A stretch of 37,579 nucleotides of DNA from Verrucomicrobiota bacterium (GTDB lineage: Bacteria; Pseudomonadota; Gammaproteobacteria; Nevskiales; Nevskiaceae), in NCBI GenBank assembly GCA_903970595.1, contig CAJCJI010000327.1:1-37579 (forward strand). The letters run 5' to 3'. Positions 17,276-25,924 of the stretch are shown here, in pieces (the stretch's first letter is position 1; each line of letters opens with the position of its first letter). The notes under the pieces are model-generated. The model searched no databases, was not told the DNA's origin, and saw nothing but the letters and a program-made list of their open reading frames with translations. Both the position numbers and the translations under genes were made by a program.

Positions 17276-20200
17276 ATGAAACCGGGACAGGAGGGAGGCT
17301 TCAATCTGTCGCGTTGGGCGATCGAGCACGTCTCGTTCACGCGCTTCCTGATCGTGCTGCTGGTCATCAGCGGCGTTTTCGCCTACGTCAACCTGGGTCA
17401 GCGCGAAGACCCCAGTTTCACCTTCCGGCTGATGGTGGTGAGCGCCTACTGGCCGGGCGCCACCGCCAGGGAAATGGAGCTGCAGGTCACCGACAAGCTC
17501 GAGGAGAAGCTGGCCGAGACGCCGTACCTGGATTACACGCAGAGCTATTCCAAGCCGGGCGAGGCGCAGGTGTTCGTGGTGCTGCGCGAGGATACGCCGC
17601 CGAGGGAAGTGAAGAATTCCTGGTACCAGGTGCGCAAGAAGATCGGCGACATCCAGGGCAATCTGCCGGCCGGGGTCGGCGGACCCTATTTCAACGATGA
17701 GTTCGGCGACACCTACATCGCCATGTACGCCTTCCACGCGGAAGGGTTCAGCTACGCCGAGCTGAAGGACTACGTCGACCAGGCGCGCAAGGAGATGCAG
17801 CGCGTGCCCGGCGTGGAGAAGGTCGATCTGCTCGGCGACCAGGAGCCGAAGATCTACGTCGAGTTCTCCTACCGCAAGTTCGCCGAGCAGGGCATCAGCT
17901 TCCAGCAGATCGGCGATGCCCTGCAGGGCCAGAATGCCATCGCCCCGGCGGGACAGCTCAATACCGCCGACAAGGCGATCTACGTCCGCGTCGACGGGCA
18001 ATACAACTCGATCCGGGAGATCGAGGACACGCGCTTCCGCGTCAACGGCAAGACCTTGCGCCTGGGCGATTTCGCCCGCGTCTATCGCGGCTACCAGGAT
18101 CCGCCGGAGATGAAGGTCCGCCAGCGCGGCCGCGAAGCGATCGTGCTGGGCGTGGTGATGCAGCACGACGGCGACGTGCTGGCCGTGGGCAAGAGTCTGG
18201 CCGCTACGCTGAGCGGGCTGCATGCCCGCTTCCCGGTCGGTATCGAGGTGGCGCAGATCACCGATCAGCCGGCGGTGGTAAAGGTCGCGGTGGGCGAGTT
18301 CCTGCATTCACTGGGCGCGGCGGTGGTGATCGTACTGGTGGTCAGCTTCTTCAGCCTGGGGCTGCGCACCGGCATGGTGGTGGCTCTGACCATCCCCCTG
18401 GTGCTGGGCGTGACCTTCGTGGCGATGCAGTACGCCGGCATCGAGCTGCAGAAGATCTCCCTGGGTGCCCTGGTGCTGGCGCTCGGCCTGCTGGTGGACG
18501 ACGCCATGATTTCGGTGGAGATGATGGCGCGCAAGCTGGAAGAGGGCTACGACAAGCTCAGGGCCGCGTCCTACGCCTATACCTCCACCGCCTTCCCGAT
18601 GCTCACCGGCACCCTCATCACCGCCGCCGGCTTCCTGCCGGTGGGCCTGGCCAAATCCTCGGCGGGTGAATACACCTTCTCGATCTTCGCCGTGGTCGGC
18701 ATGGCCCTGCTGATCTCCTGGTTTGCCTCGGTCTATTTCACCCCCTTCATCGGCCACTGGCTGCTCAAGGCGCATCCGCAGGAGGGGCACGAGCTGTTCC
18801 ACACACCGTTCTACCGGCGCCTGCGCGGCGTCATCGACTGGTGCGTGGAGCGCCGCTGGCTGGTGATCGCCTGCACCGGCATCGCCTTCGTGCTCAGCGT
18901 CTTCAGCTTCCGCTATATCCCGCAGCAGTTCTTCCCGGATTCCACCCGCCTGGAGATCATGGCCGACCTGTGGCTGCCGGAAGGTTCCAGTTACGCCGCC
19001 ACCGAAGACGTGGCCAGGCGCATGGAGGCGAAGCTGGCGCAGGACCCGGACGTGACCGATTACGTCGCCTACGTCGGTTCCGGCAGCCCGCGCTTCTACC
19101 TGCCGCTGGACCAGCAGCTGCGCAACACCAATCTCACCGAGTTCATGATCCTCACGCGCGACATCCCGGCGCGCGAACGCCTGCGGCTGCAGCTGCGGCG
19201 CTGGCTGTCCGAGGACTTTCCGGAAGTGCGGCCGCGCATCGACCGCCTGCCTAACGGGCCGCCGGTGGGCTGGCCGGTGCAGTTCCGCGTGATGGGGCCG
19301 GATGCCGCCGTGGTCCGCGACCTCGCCGAGCAGGCCAAGCAGGTGGTGCGCGCCAATCCCTACACGATCAATGTGCACGACAACTGGCATGAACGAATCC
19401 TGGCCCTGCACGACCTCATCGACCAGGACAAGCTGCGGGTGCTGGGCATCACCAGCGCCCAGGTCCGCGGGGCCGCGCAGACCATCCTGTCCGGTACCCA
19501 GATCGGGACCTACCGAGAGAATAACCGCAACATCGCCGTGGTGGCGCGCCAGCCTTTGGAAGAGCGGGACAGGCTTGGCGATCTGAAGGATTCCTACATG
19601 CCAACCGCCGGCGGCCAGTCGGTGCCGTTCTCGCAATTCGGCCAGGCCCGGTCGGTATTCGAGGACGGTGTGATCTGGCGCCGCAACCGCGAGCCGGCTA
19701 TCACCATCGAGGCCGAGGCGGTGGACGGCATGCAGGCGCCGGACGTGACCAACATGATCTACGCCGCGCTCGGGCCGCTGCGCGCCCAGCTGCCCAGCGG
19801 CTACAGCATCCAGATTTCCGGGGCGCTGGAGCAAAACCAGATCGCCAACGACTCGATCAACGACCAGATGCCGAAAATGGCGGTGCTGGTGCTGTTGCTG
19901 CTGATGATCCAGCTGCAGCATTTCGGCCGCACGGTGCTGGTACTCCTCACCGCGCCGCTCGGCATCATCGGCGCCGCCATGGCCCTGCTGGTGACGCAGA
20001 CGCCGTTCGGCTTCGTCTCCCTCCTCGGGGTGATTGCCCTGGGCGGCATGATCATGCGCAACTCGGTGATCCTGGTCGACCAGATTCGCCAGGACATGGC
20101 GGATGGCCACGACGCCTGGACCGCCATCGTCGAATCCGCCGTGCGCCGCTTCCGCCCGATCTGGCTCACCGCGGCGGCGGCGGTGTTGGCGATGGTGCCG

Positions 20201-20338
20201 CTGTCGCGCAGCGTGTTCTTCGGCCCCATGGCCATCGCCTTGATGGGCGGGCTGATCGCGGCGACGCTGCTGACGCTGACCTTCCTGCCGGCCTTGTACG
20301 CGGCGTGGTTCCGGGTCAAGCGCAGCGGGGCGGCGTAG
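17276..20338 (+). CDS. RND multidrug efflux pump, inner-membrane permease (AcrB superfamily)
   Basis: A 1020-residue proton-driven RND transporter, full length for the HAE-type family (AcrB 1049). First transmembrane helix at about 22-40, large periplasmic porter domain to about 340, then helices 2-6 with the proton-relay pair Asp408-Asp409 in LLVDDAMIS, a hydrophobic hairpin near 525-545, a second porter domain, and a closing set of helices from about 865 with GLVAATLLTL-type ending. It resembles the TriC/VexF-like group more than AcrB by its GQREDPSF opening. An alternative TTG start at 17255 would overlap the adaptor; ATG at 17276 is preferred. No outer-membrane channel gene is adjacent, so a TolC-type protein elsewhere is needed. 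Confidence 0.94.
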   Translation: MKPGQEGGFNLSRWAIEHVSFTRFLIVLLVISGVFAYVNLGQREDPSFTFRLMVVSAYWPGATAREMELQVTDKLEEKLAETPYLDYTQSYSKPGEAQVFVVLREDTPPREVKNSWYQVRKKIGDIQGNLPAGVGGPYFNDEFGDTYIAMYAFHAEGFSYAELKDYVDQARKEMQRVPGVEKVDLLGDQEPKIYVEFSYRKFAEQGISFQQIGDALQGQNAIAPAGQLNTADKAIYVRVDGQYNSIREIEDTRFRVNGKTLRLGDFARVYRGYQDPPEMKVRQRGREAIVLGVVMQHDGDVLAVGKSLAATLSGLHARFPVGIEVAQITDQPAVVKVAVGEFLHSLGAAVVIVLVVSFFSLGLRTGMVVALTIPLVLGVTFVAMQYAGIELQKISLGALVLALGLLVDDAMISVEMMARKLEEGYDKLRAASYAYTSTAFPMLTGTLITAAGFLPVGLAKSSAGEYTFSIFAVVGMALLISWFASVYFTPFIGHWLLKAHPQEGHELFHTPFYRRLRGVIDWCVERRWLVIACTGIAFVLSVFSFRYIPQQFFPDSTRLEIMADLWLPEGSSYAATEDVARRMEAKLAQDPDVTDYVAYVGSGSPRFYLPLDQQLRNTNLTEFMILTRDIPARERLRLQLRRWLSEDFPEVRPRIDRLPNGPPVGWPVQFRVMGPDAAVVRDLAEQAKQVVRANPYTINVHDNWHERILALHDLIDQDKLRVLGITSAQVRGAAQTILSGTQIGTYRENNRNIAVVARQPLEERDRLGDLKDSYMPTAGGQSVPFSQFGQARSVFEDGVIWRRNREPAITIEAEAVDGMQAPDVTNMIYAALGPLRAQLPSGYSIQISGALEQNQIANDSINDQMPKMAVLVLLLLMIQLQHFGRTVLVLLTAPLGIIGAAMALLVTQTPFGFVSLLGVIALGGMIMRNSVILVDQIRQDMADGHDAWTAIVESAVRRFRPIWLTAAAAVLAMVPLSRSVFFGPMAIALMGGLIAATLLTLTFLPALYAAWFRVKRSGAA

Positions 20339-20392
20339 CGATTCGCCCTGCGTCCCCGGCTTTTAACCAAACTGACACGCATTCTTCGCATT

Positions 20393-20410
20393 GCCTGATT
20401 AAGCTCAGGC
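20393..20410. terminator. Hairpin after the efflux operon
   Basis: Perfect 6-base inverted repeat GCCTGA / TCAGGC with a 6-base loop, 55 bases after the pump stop codon. No T-run follows, so it is a weak terminator candidate or a binding site in front of the phosphoesterase gene. Confidence 0.3.
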
Positions 20411-20515
20411 CCGAGCCAAGGGGCAGCTTGCAATAACATCAGCCGCGGCGCCACGGACCGGCGAATCAGGGCCGTTTTGGTGCGGCGCCATACAATGGAT
20501 TGGAGCGAGAATCTC

Positions 20516-22351
20516 ATGAGCCGGAAAGCGCGTGCAGTCCTGCCGTTCGGAACCCCGTTGCTCCATTCCCTGTCCGCAACTGCCGCGACCGGCCTGCTCG
20601 CGCTTGCGCTCCTGGCCTCCGGCCCGGCTGCTGCCGCCACCAGCGGCAACCTGCTGGTCGATGGGGGCGGGGAGTCCGGCACTTGCACCGCCGACTGGGA
20701 GGCGGTCAATACCGTCCCCGGCTGGACCGTGGTGCAGGGCGCTCCCTCGGTGGTCTGCTACTCCATCGCCAGCTTTAGCACGCCGGCCGGAGGCTCCGGC
20801 GGCAACGCCTTCATCGCCGACGGCCCCTATGGCGATTCGGCCCTGGTGCAGACGGTCAATGTCGCCTCGGCCGGCACCACGATCGACGGCGGCAGTGTCA
20901 GCTATACCCTGTCCGGCTGGCTGGGCGGCTACGGCTCCTATGCCGGCCAAGCGGTGGTGACCGCCACCTTCCTCGGCGCCACTGGCAATACGCTGGGCAC
21001 GCCGGCTCTGCTGTCCGGGGGCACCGCCGCCGCGCGCAACGACGACAATGCCTTCCTGGCCGAGTCGGCCACCGGCAAGGTGCCCGCGGGCACCCGCTCC
21101 ATCGTCGTGTGCCTGCAGTTCATGGACACCTCCGCTTCCTACAACATCGGTTACGCCGACAAGCTCTCGCTGACCCTGTCCACCCCGGTCACCGCGGCCA
21201 CCCTGGCGCCGCCTGCATCCACCGTGCCGGCCTTCGATCATGTGTTCATGATCATGATGGAGAACACCAATTATTCCGAGGTGATCGGCGACACCACCGA
21301 TGCGCCCTACATCAACAGCCTGGCCACGCAAGGCGCGTTGATGACCGATTACAGCGGCGTCTACCATCCCAGCGACGAGAACTACCTGGCCATCGCCGGG
21401 GGCAACACCTTCGTGCAGGGCGCCATCTACTATCCGAACATCAAGGTCACCGCGCAGAACCTCGGCGATGAACTGATCGCCGCCGGCAAGACCTGGAAAG
21501 CCTATGAAGAAGGCATGGGCACGCCCTGCAACACCAGCAATAACGACGACAGCTACTACTACCCGGACGATGCGCCGTTCATCAACTTCACCGACGTCTC
21601 CGGCAACCTTACGTATTGCGCCGCGCACCTGTTCGATACCAGCCAGCTCACCGTCGATTTGAAATCAGCTGCCACCACGCCGAGCTTCTCCTGGATCGCC
21701 GCCGACGACTACTACGACGGCGAGGCCTCCGGCAACGGCTCGGCCGAAAGCCTGCAGGTCCAGAACGGCTGGTTGGAAAGCATCGTGCAGCCGATCATGG
21801 CCTCCCCGGCATGGACCAGCCAGCGCTCGCTGCTGATCCTCACCTGGGACGAATCCGAAACCAGCGGCACCAACCATATCGCGACAATCGTCAACGGCTC
21901 GCAGGGGCTGGTGCGCTCCGCTTTCGAAAGCAACCTCAGCTACGACCACTACAGCGCCGGCCGCACCATCGAAAACGCCCTGGGGCTGGCGCCGTTCACC
22001 GCCAACGACCAGTACGCACAGCCGCTCAACGACGCCTTCACCACCACCGCGCCGCCGACCGCGCCGGTCCTGTCCACCCTGTCGCCCACCGTGGTGCAGG
22101 GCTCGAGCATCGTGTTCGGCTACTCCACGCCGGCGTCCAAGCTGGCATCCACCAACTGGGTCGGAATCTACGCTACTGGCAAGACGCCGGGGCAGACCTC
22201 CTCGATCACCTATCAATACGTGCCGAGCGCGGCCGGTACCGTGTCGTTCTCCACCTCGAGCCTGGCGGCCGGCAGCTATGACGCCTGGTATTTGTACGAC
22301 AACGGCTACACGGTGCTGTCCGGTCCCATTCCCTTCACGGTGGCGCCGTAG
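20516..22351 (+). CDS. Secreted phosphoesterase (acid phosphatase / phospholipase C type), three domains
   Basis: A 611-residue exported protein. Signal peptide 1-41 ends AAAA. Residues about 44-225 form a beta-sandwich resembling carbohydrate- or extracellular-matrix-binding domains. Residues about 240-515 are a PF04185-type phosphoesterase: HVFMIMMENTNYSEV (242-256), YHPSDENYLA, and the metal-site region LTWDESE with NHIATIV, typical of the acid phosphatase and phospholipase C group. Residues about 520-611 form a small C-terminal beta domain (WVGIYATG, YDAWYLYDNGYTVL) like those fused to other bacterial phosphatases. ATG at 20516 has GGAG ten bases upstream; the open frame begins earlier at 20477 but the signal peptide fits 20516. 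Substrate (phosphomonoester or phospholipid) is not determined. Confidence 0.87.
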   Translation: MSRKARAVLPFGTPLLHSLSATAATGLLALALLASGPAAAATSGNLLVDGGGESGTCTADWEAVNTVPGWTVVQGAPSVVCYSIASFSTPAGGSGGNAFIADGPYGDSALVQTVNVASAGTTIDGGSVSYTLSGWLGGYGSYAGQAVVTATFLGATGNTLGTPALLSGGTAAARNDDNAFLAESATGKVPAGTRSIVVCLQFMDTSASYNIGYADKLSLTLSTPVTAATLAPPASTVPAFDHVFMIMMENTNYSEVIGDTTDAPYINSLATQGALMTDYSGVYHPSDENYLAIAGGNTFVQGAIYYPNIKVTAQNLGDELIAAGKTWKAYEEGMGTPCNTSNNDDSYYYPDDAPFINFTDVSGNLTYCAAHLFDTSQLTVDLKSAATTPSFSWIAADDYYDGEASGNGSAESLQVQNGWLESIVQPIMASPAWTSQRSLLILTWDESETSGTNHIATIVNGSQGLVRSAFESNLSYDHYSAGRTIENALGLAPFTANDQYAQPLNDAFTTTAPPTAPVLSTLSPTVVQGSSIVFGYSTPASKLASTNWVGIYATGKTPGQTSSITYQYVPSAAGTVSFSTSSLAAGSYDAWYLYDNGYTVLSGPIPFTVAP

Positions 22352-22357
22352 CGACGT

Positions 22358-22372
22358 TGCGGGGCTTCCGCA
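22358..22372 (+). terminator. Short hairpin after the phosphoesterase gene
   Basis: Stem TGCGG / CCGCA with a 5-base loop lies seven bases after the stop codon. There is no T-run, so termination is only possible, not shown. Confidence 0.25.
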
Positions 22373-22492
22373 TCGGGTCCTCTCAGCGAAATAAGGGCAG
22401 ATTCCGAAAAACAGCTTAATCGCGCAAGAGATGCGGCTCGCCTCGGAGACAGGCTAGGATGGAATCCCTCCCATCCCGCAGACACCGCCTCA

Positions 22493-23416
22493 TTGGACTT
22501 CAATGCGATTGCCCCAAGCCGGCTCAGACTCGGCACGGCGCTGCTTCTGGCCGTCTGCGGCTCCTCATGCTGGCGCCTGGCGGCTGCCGCGCCGATCTCC
22601 TGGAACGAGGTGCAGGCCCTGCCGCTGCCCGCGGCCGGGCAGAAAATCGCCTATGGCGCGGACCCCGAGCAGTTCGGCGAGCTGCGCCTGCCGTCTGCCG
22701 CGGGCACCGGCGCGGTTCCGGTCTTGTTGCTGCTGCACGGCGGCTGCTGGCTGAACGAGTTCGATTATCGCTACATGACCCGGCTCGCCGCGGCACTCGC
22801 CGCGCAGGGCTATGCGAGCTGGACCCCGGAATTCCGCCGCGTCGGCGATGCCGCGGGCGGCTGGCCCAATACCCTGCGGGATGCGGCGCTGGCCGCCGAC
22901 CAGCTGACGGTGCTGGCGCAGGCGCATCCCCTGGACCTGAAGCGGGTAGTCGCCATCGGCCATTCCTCCGGCGGCCACCTGGCGCTGTGGCTGGCGGCGC
23001 GGGGCAAGCTGCCACAGGACAGTCCGCTGTACAGCCCGCATCCCCTGGCCATACACGCGGTGATCGGCCTCGACGCCATCACCGATCTGGCCAGCTATCG
23101 CATCGGTCCGCCGGATAGCTGCCACGCTTCGGTGGATGCGCTGATGGGCGGAACACCGCGGACGCAGCCGCGCCGTTACGCCGAGTCTTCACCTCTGGCC
23201 TTGCTGCCGCTGGGGGTGCCGCAGTGGTTGATCGAGGGCGGGCAGGATACGATCGTCAGCCCTGCCTCGGTGCGCAGCTATGCGGCAGCCGCCAGGCATG
23301 CCGGCGATCGGGTCACGGTTCTGGAGCAGCCCGATGCGGGGCATTTCGAGTCCGCCGTGCCGCAGGGGCCGGCCTGGCAGGCCTTGCTGACGGCGCTGCG
23401 TCAGGCGCTGCCCTAA
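22493..23416 (+). CDS. Exported alpha/beta hydrolase
   Basis: About 307 residues with an N-terminal signal segment (LGTALLLAVCG, cleavage near AAAA at 30-33) and an alpha/beta hydrolase fold. Catalytic set: oxyanion HGGCW (82-86), nucleophile Ser158 in GHSSGGH, Asp252 in GGQDTIVS and His284 in DAGHFES. The HGG motif and overall plan resemble the BD-FAE/carboxylesterase and acylaminoacyl-peptidase-like group, so an esterase on the periplasmic side is likely. No in-frame ATG precedes the signal segment; TTG at 22493 is the only plausible start and no strong ribosome site is visible, so the exact start is uncertain. It follows the phosphoesterase by 141 bases on the same strand. Confidence 0.82.
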   Translation: MDFNAIAPSRLRLGTALLLAVCGSSCWRLAAAAPISWNEVQALPLPAAGQKIAYGADPEQFGELRLPSAAGTGAVPVLLLLHGGCWLNEFDYRYMTRLAAALAAQGYASWTPEFRRVGDAAGGWPNTLRDAALAADQLTVLAQAHPLDLKRVVAIGHSSGGHLALWLAARGKLPQDSPLYSPHPLAIHAVIGLDAITDLASYRIGPPDSCHASVDALMGGTPRTQPRRYAESSPLALLPLGVPQWLIEGGQDTIVSPASVRSYAAAARHAGDRVTVLEQPDAGHFESAVPQGPAWQALLTALRQALP

Positions 23417-23472
23417 AACACCGCCAGTGTGGTTACTAATATCGGCTCAAACGGCGGGGCGCGCCTACCGTC

Positions 23473-25242
23473 CTAAATTCCATATTGGGCGAACCAATCG
23501 TCGATCTTGGGATCAAGGGCCTTCGCCGCTTCCAGATCTGCATTTCCGGCATCCGCTTTGCCGCCGCGAAGCTCTGCCAAACCCAGACCATAGCGTGACT
23601 TGGCGGAGCGGGAACCCTTGGCCACGGCTTGCGTGTAGGCATCGATGGCTTCGGAGTAGTTTTTTCGCCGCAGCTGGACCAGGCCAAGGCTGTCGAGATA
23701 ATGGGGCAATGGTCCATCACGCTTGATCGCGCCTTTGCAATCCGCAAATGCGGCGTCCAGCTCCTGATTGGCCAGACCGCGTGCCCAGCAGCGGCTGTTC
23801 AGGGCGGCGCCCAGCTTCGAGTCGTCGTCATGCAGGCGAATCCAGTCGCTCAGCAGCGGTATCGCCGCGGCGGGTTGATTGACGTTAACGTAGAAATTGG
23901 CAACAAGTTCGGACTCGGCCGACCCCGCTGGCGCGAGCTGCCGCGCGACCGCAATATCCGACTCGGCGCTGGCGCTGTCTTTCTTGTACAGCCGCAGATT
24001 CGCCCGAAAGAGCAAGGCCATGACGTTCTTGGGGTCAAGCTCGATCGTCTTATCCAGGTCCGCGATGGCGGCATCGGTTTGCTTGTTTGCCAGATTCGCG
24101 TGGGCGTGCGCCAGATAATAGGCTGCCTGGTCCGGCGCCAGCCGGATCGCATTGTCGAGGTCGGCCACGGCCGCCGCGGACTCACCGCGAGAAAGACGGG
24201 CTTGACCGCGCAGTGCATAGTCCGCCGCGGTCTTGGGGGCGTCCGGATCGTCGGGCACTGCGGCTCCTGGCGCATCGGCAGTCTTCGCTGTCATCTCCAA
24301 GGCAAACACCCGTCCCCCGTTGTAGGTGAGATAGAGTTTGTTCTGGCTATTGGCGATGAACAGGTGATGGGCCAGAAAAAAATCCGCGCCCAGCAGCATG
24401 TCTGTACCGTCGAAGCGACCCCCAATGTCGTCGTCCATAACCATCAGGCGGCTGTGCTGGATGGTCTCGGTGCCGATCGACAAGGAATCGATGGGCACAT
24501 TCCAGGTCTTGATGGAACTCTTGTCGCCGAAACCGCTCACGGTCCGGCTTGCTTTCGCCTGCGGAGACGTCAGGTCGATCCCCGCGCGTCCCGCGGCCCG
24601 GCGGCTCAAAAGACTGACCGGGGCTCCGGTGTCCAGCAGAGCCCGCATCTGCTTGCCGTTGATGGTCACGGTCACGAAGGTTCGCCGATCGGAAGAACGG
24701 TCTGAAGGGCTCAGGTCGGCCACCTCGTAGTTTTCGTCCTGTGTCCAGTATGCCAACGCCGCGTGTTCGCAACCGAGTGGTTTCATCAGGTGCAGCTTGC
24801 CCTGCGCCAGATCGATTTCGAGATCCTTCCAGTCCAGCAGATTGGCGCCGATCAGCCCCATGCCCATGTCCGATCCTCCAACCACGAATTCGATATTCTT
24901 CAGCGTGGCGCCCAGGATGCCGAATTCCGCGATGTGGGTCAGTTCGACGTCGAAATCGCCGCCGATGCCCGACATGAAGAAACCAAAGGGAGCGGGTTCG
25001 CGCTCGAGCTTCAAGGCATCGGCATTCGCACGCGACATGATGCTGAAAAAGGCGCCCGTATCCAGGATGAAGCGCGTTTCCTGGCCGTTGATCTTGACGA
25101 CGGTTGTCGCCCGCCCGCCCTGCATTTCCACCGGCAGCGCCCCGTAATCATCGACCTTGCAGTCCCCGGCAACGGCGGCCCCGCACCCCAGCTGCAGGAT
25201 GGCAACCAATCCAATTCCGATCCGCAACACAGTGTTGTGCAT
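23473..25242 (-). CDS. Exported protein with two retropepsin-like aspartic domains and TPRs
   Basis: A 589-residue protein. Residues 1-26 are a signal peptide (cleavage near AVA-G; a Cys20 lipobox is poor). Two retropepsin-like domains follow in tandem: domain 1 about 35-155 with Asp61 (FILDTGAFFS) and a later GLIGANLLD, domain 2 about 185-315 with Asp204 (ALLDTGAPVS) and MLLGADFF. Each keeps the DTG and the second hydrophobic-Gly motif expected of the fold, so the two could pair intramolecularly as in pepsins. Residues about 338-585 are TPR repeats (Ala/Tyr/Leu-rich helices, e.g. ADYALRGQARLSRGE). Likely a periplasmic protease or peptide-binding protein. Start supported by GAGGGG seven bases upstream. 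It is convergent with the alpha/beta hydrolase. Confidence 0.87.
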   Translation of the reverse strand: MHNTVLRIGIGLVAILQLGCGAAVAGDCKVDDYGALPVEMQGGRATTVVKINGQETRFILDTGAFFSIMSRANADALKLEREPAPFGFFMSGIGGDFDVELTHIAEFGILGATLKNIEFVVGGSDMGMGLIGANLLDWKDLEIDLAQGKLHLMKPLGCEHAALAYWTQDENYEVADLSPSDRSSDRRTFVTVTINGKQMRALLDTGAPVSLLSRRAAGRAGIDLTSPQAKASRTVSGFGDKSSIKTWNVPIDSLSIGTETIQHSRLMVMDDDIGGRFDGTDMLLGADFFLAHHLFIANSQNKLYLTYNGGRVFALEMTAKTADAPGAAVPDDPDAPKTAADYALRGQARLSRGESAAAVADLDNAIRLAPDQAAYYLAHAHANLANKQTDAAIADLDKTIELDPKNVMALLFRANLRLYKKDSASAESDIAVARQLAPAGSAESELVANFYVNVNQPAAAIPLLSDWIRLHDDDSKLGAALNSRCWARGLANQELDAAFADCKGAIKRDGPLPHYLDSLGLVQLRRKNYSEAIDAYTQAVAKGSRSAKSRYGLGLAELRGGKADAGNADLEAAKALDPKIDDWFAQYGI

Positions 25243-25350
25243 GTCGTCGCCCCCTCGACGAAAAGTCAGTCATTCTAGCGAGCAAGCCATTGATGCGCTT
25301 CGAGGCCATTCCTTGCGGACCCCGTGTACTCCTACCAATTGTCTCCCTGC

Positions 25351-25366
25351 CGCCCGCCGGCGGGCG
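25351..25366. promoter_or_regulatory. 16-base perfect palindrome upstream of the LuxR-type gene
   Basis: CGCCCGCCGGCGGGCG is a perfect self-complementary palindrome 38 bases before the HTH gene start, followed by TAAGAT (25368-25373), a possible -10 element. It could be a hairpin or operator; its G+C content alone makes such palindromes more common here. Confidence 0.4.
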
Positions 25367-25403
25367 CTAAGATAAGCGCGTAACGGGGCGAGGGGAGGCG
25401 GGT

Positions 25404-25817
25404 ATGTGGAAACAGGTGGTCGGCTACGGCGCCCTGCTGGCGGCGGGGATGCTGGCCTTGCAGTGGCTCGACTACCAGCGCCTGGCGCGGATGCACTCGG
25501 GCGACATCTACCTGTTCCTGGTCGCCGCCGCCTTCCTGGTGCTGGGCATCGTCCTGGGCGTGCGGGTCTTTGCCGCGCCGGCGCCGGCCGCCTTCGACGG
25601 CAATCCGAAAGCGCAGGCGGAGCTGGGCCTGAGCGAACGGGAACTCGAGGTGCTGCACGAGCTGGCCGCCGGCCGCTCCAACAAGGAGATTGCCGCGCAC
25701 CTCCACGTTTCGCCGAACACGGTCAAGACGCACGTGGCCCGGCTGTTCGAGAAGCTGGGCGCAAGGCGGCGCACCGAGGCGATCCACCGGGCGCGCGAGC
25801 TGGGGATCGTGCCCTGA
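25404..25817 (+). CDS. Membrane-anchored LuxR-type HTH regulator
   Basis: A 137-residue protein with two predicted N-terminal transmembrane segments (about 5-20 and 35-57), a short linker and a C-terminal LuxR/GerE-type DNA-binding domain (about 75-130: LSERELEVLHELAAGRSNKEIAAHL, then VSPNTVKTHVARLFEKLGA). There is no receiver domain, so it is not a standard response regulator; the HTH would sit on the cytoplasmic face of the inner membrane. GAGGGGAGGCGGG just before ATG 25404 gives a strong ribosome site. It is followed, after a terminator-like hairpin, by a DUF4199-type membrane protein, and the pair probably forms a small signalling unit. Target genes are unknown. Confidence 0.88.
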   Translation: MWKQVVGYGALLAAGMLALQWLDYQRLARMHSGDIYLFLVAAAFLVLGIVLGVRVFAAPAPAAFDGNPKAQAELGLSERELEVLHELAAGRSNKEIAAHLHVSPNTVKTHVARLFEKLGARRRTEAIHRARELGIVP

Positions 25818-25830
25818 GGCCCGGTTATTC

Positions 25831-25857
25831 GGGTGATTACGCCAGAATCACCCTTTT
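25831..25857 (+). terminator. Intrinsic terminator-like hairpin
   Basis: Perfect 8-base stem GGGTGATT (25831-25838) / AATCACCC (25846-25853) with a 7-base loop, followed immediately by TTTT. It starts 13 bases after the HTH stop codon and lies before the DUF4199-type gene, so it could reduce or regulate read-through between the two. Confidence 0.55.
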
Positions 25858-25924
25858 GGGCGATTGCCCGGCGGTGCCGGATCGCGGTCAATGGCGGCTC
25901 ACCCATCGCAAGAGGAACAGCACC

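Noticed and set aside
18308-20110. 600-codon open frame opposite the RND pump
   Set aside because: Antisense artefact of a high-GC gene; His/Gly/Ala/Val-rich translation without domains.
20365-20395. Pho-box-like sequence before the phosphoesterase gene
   Set aside because: CTGACAC has no properly spaced second copy, so PhoB control is not supported.
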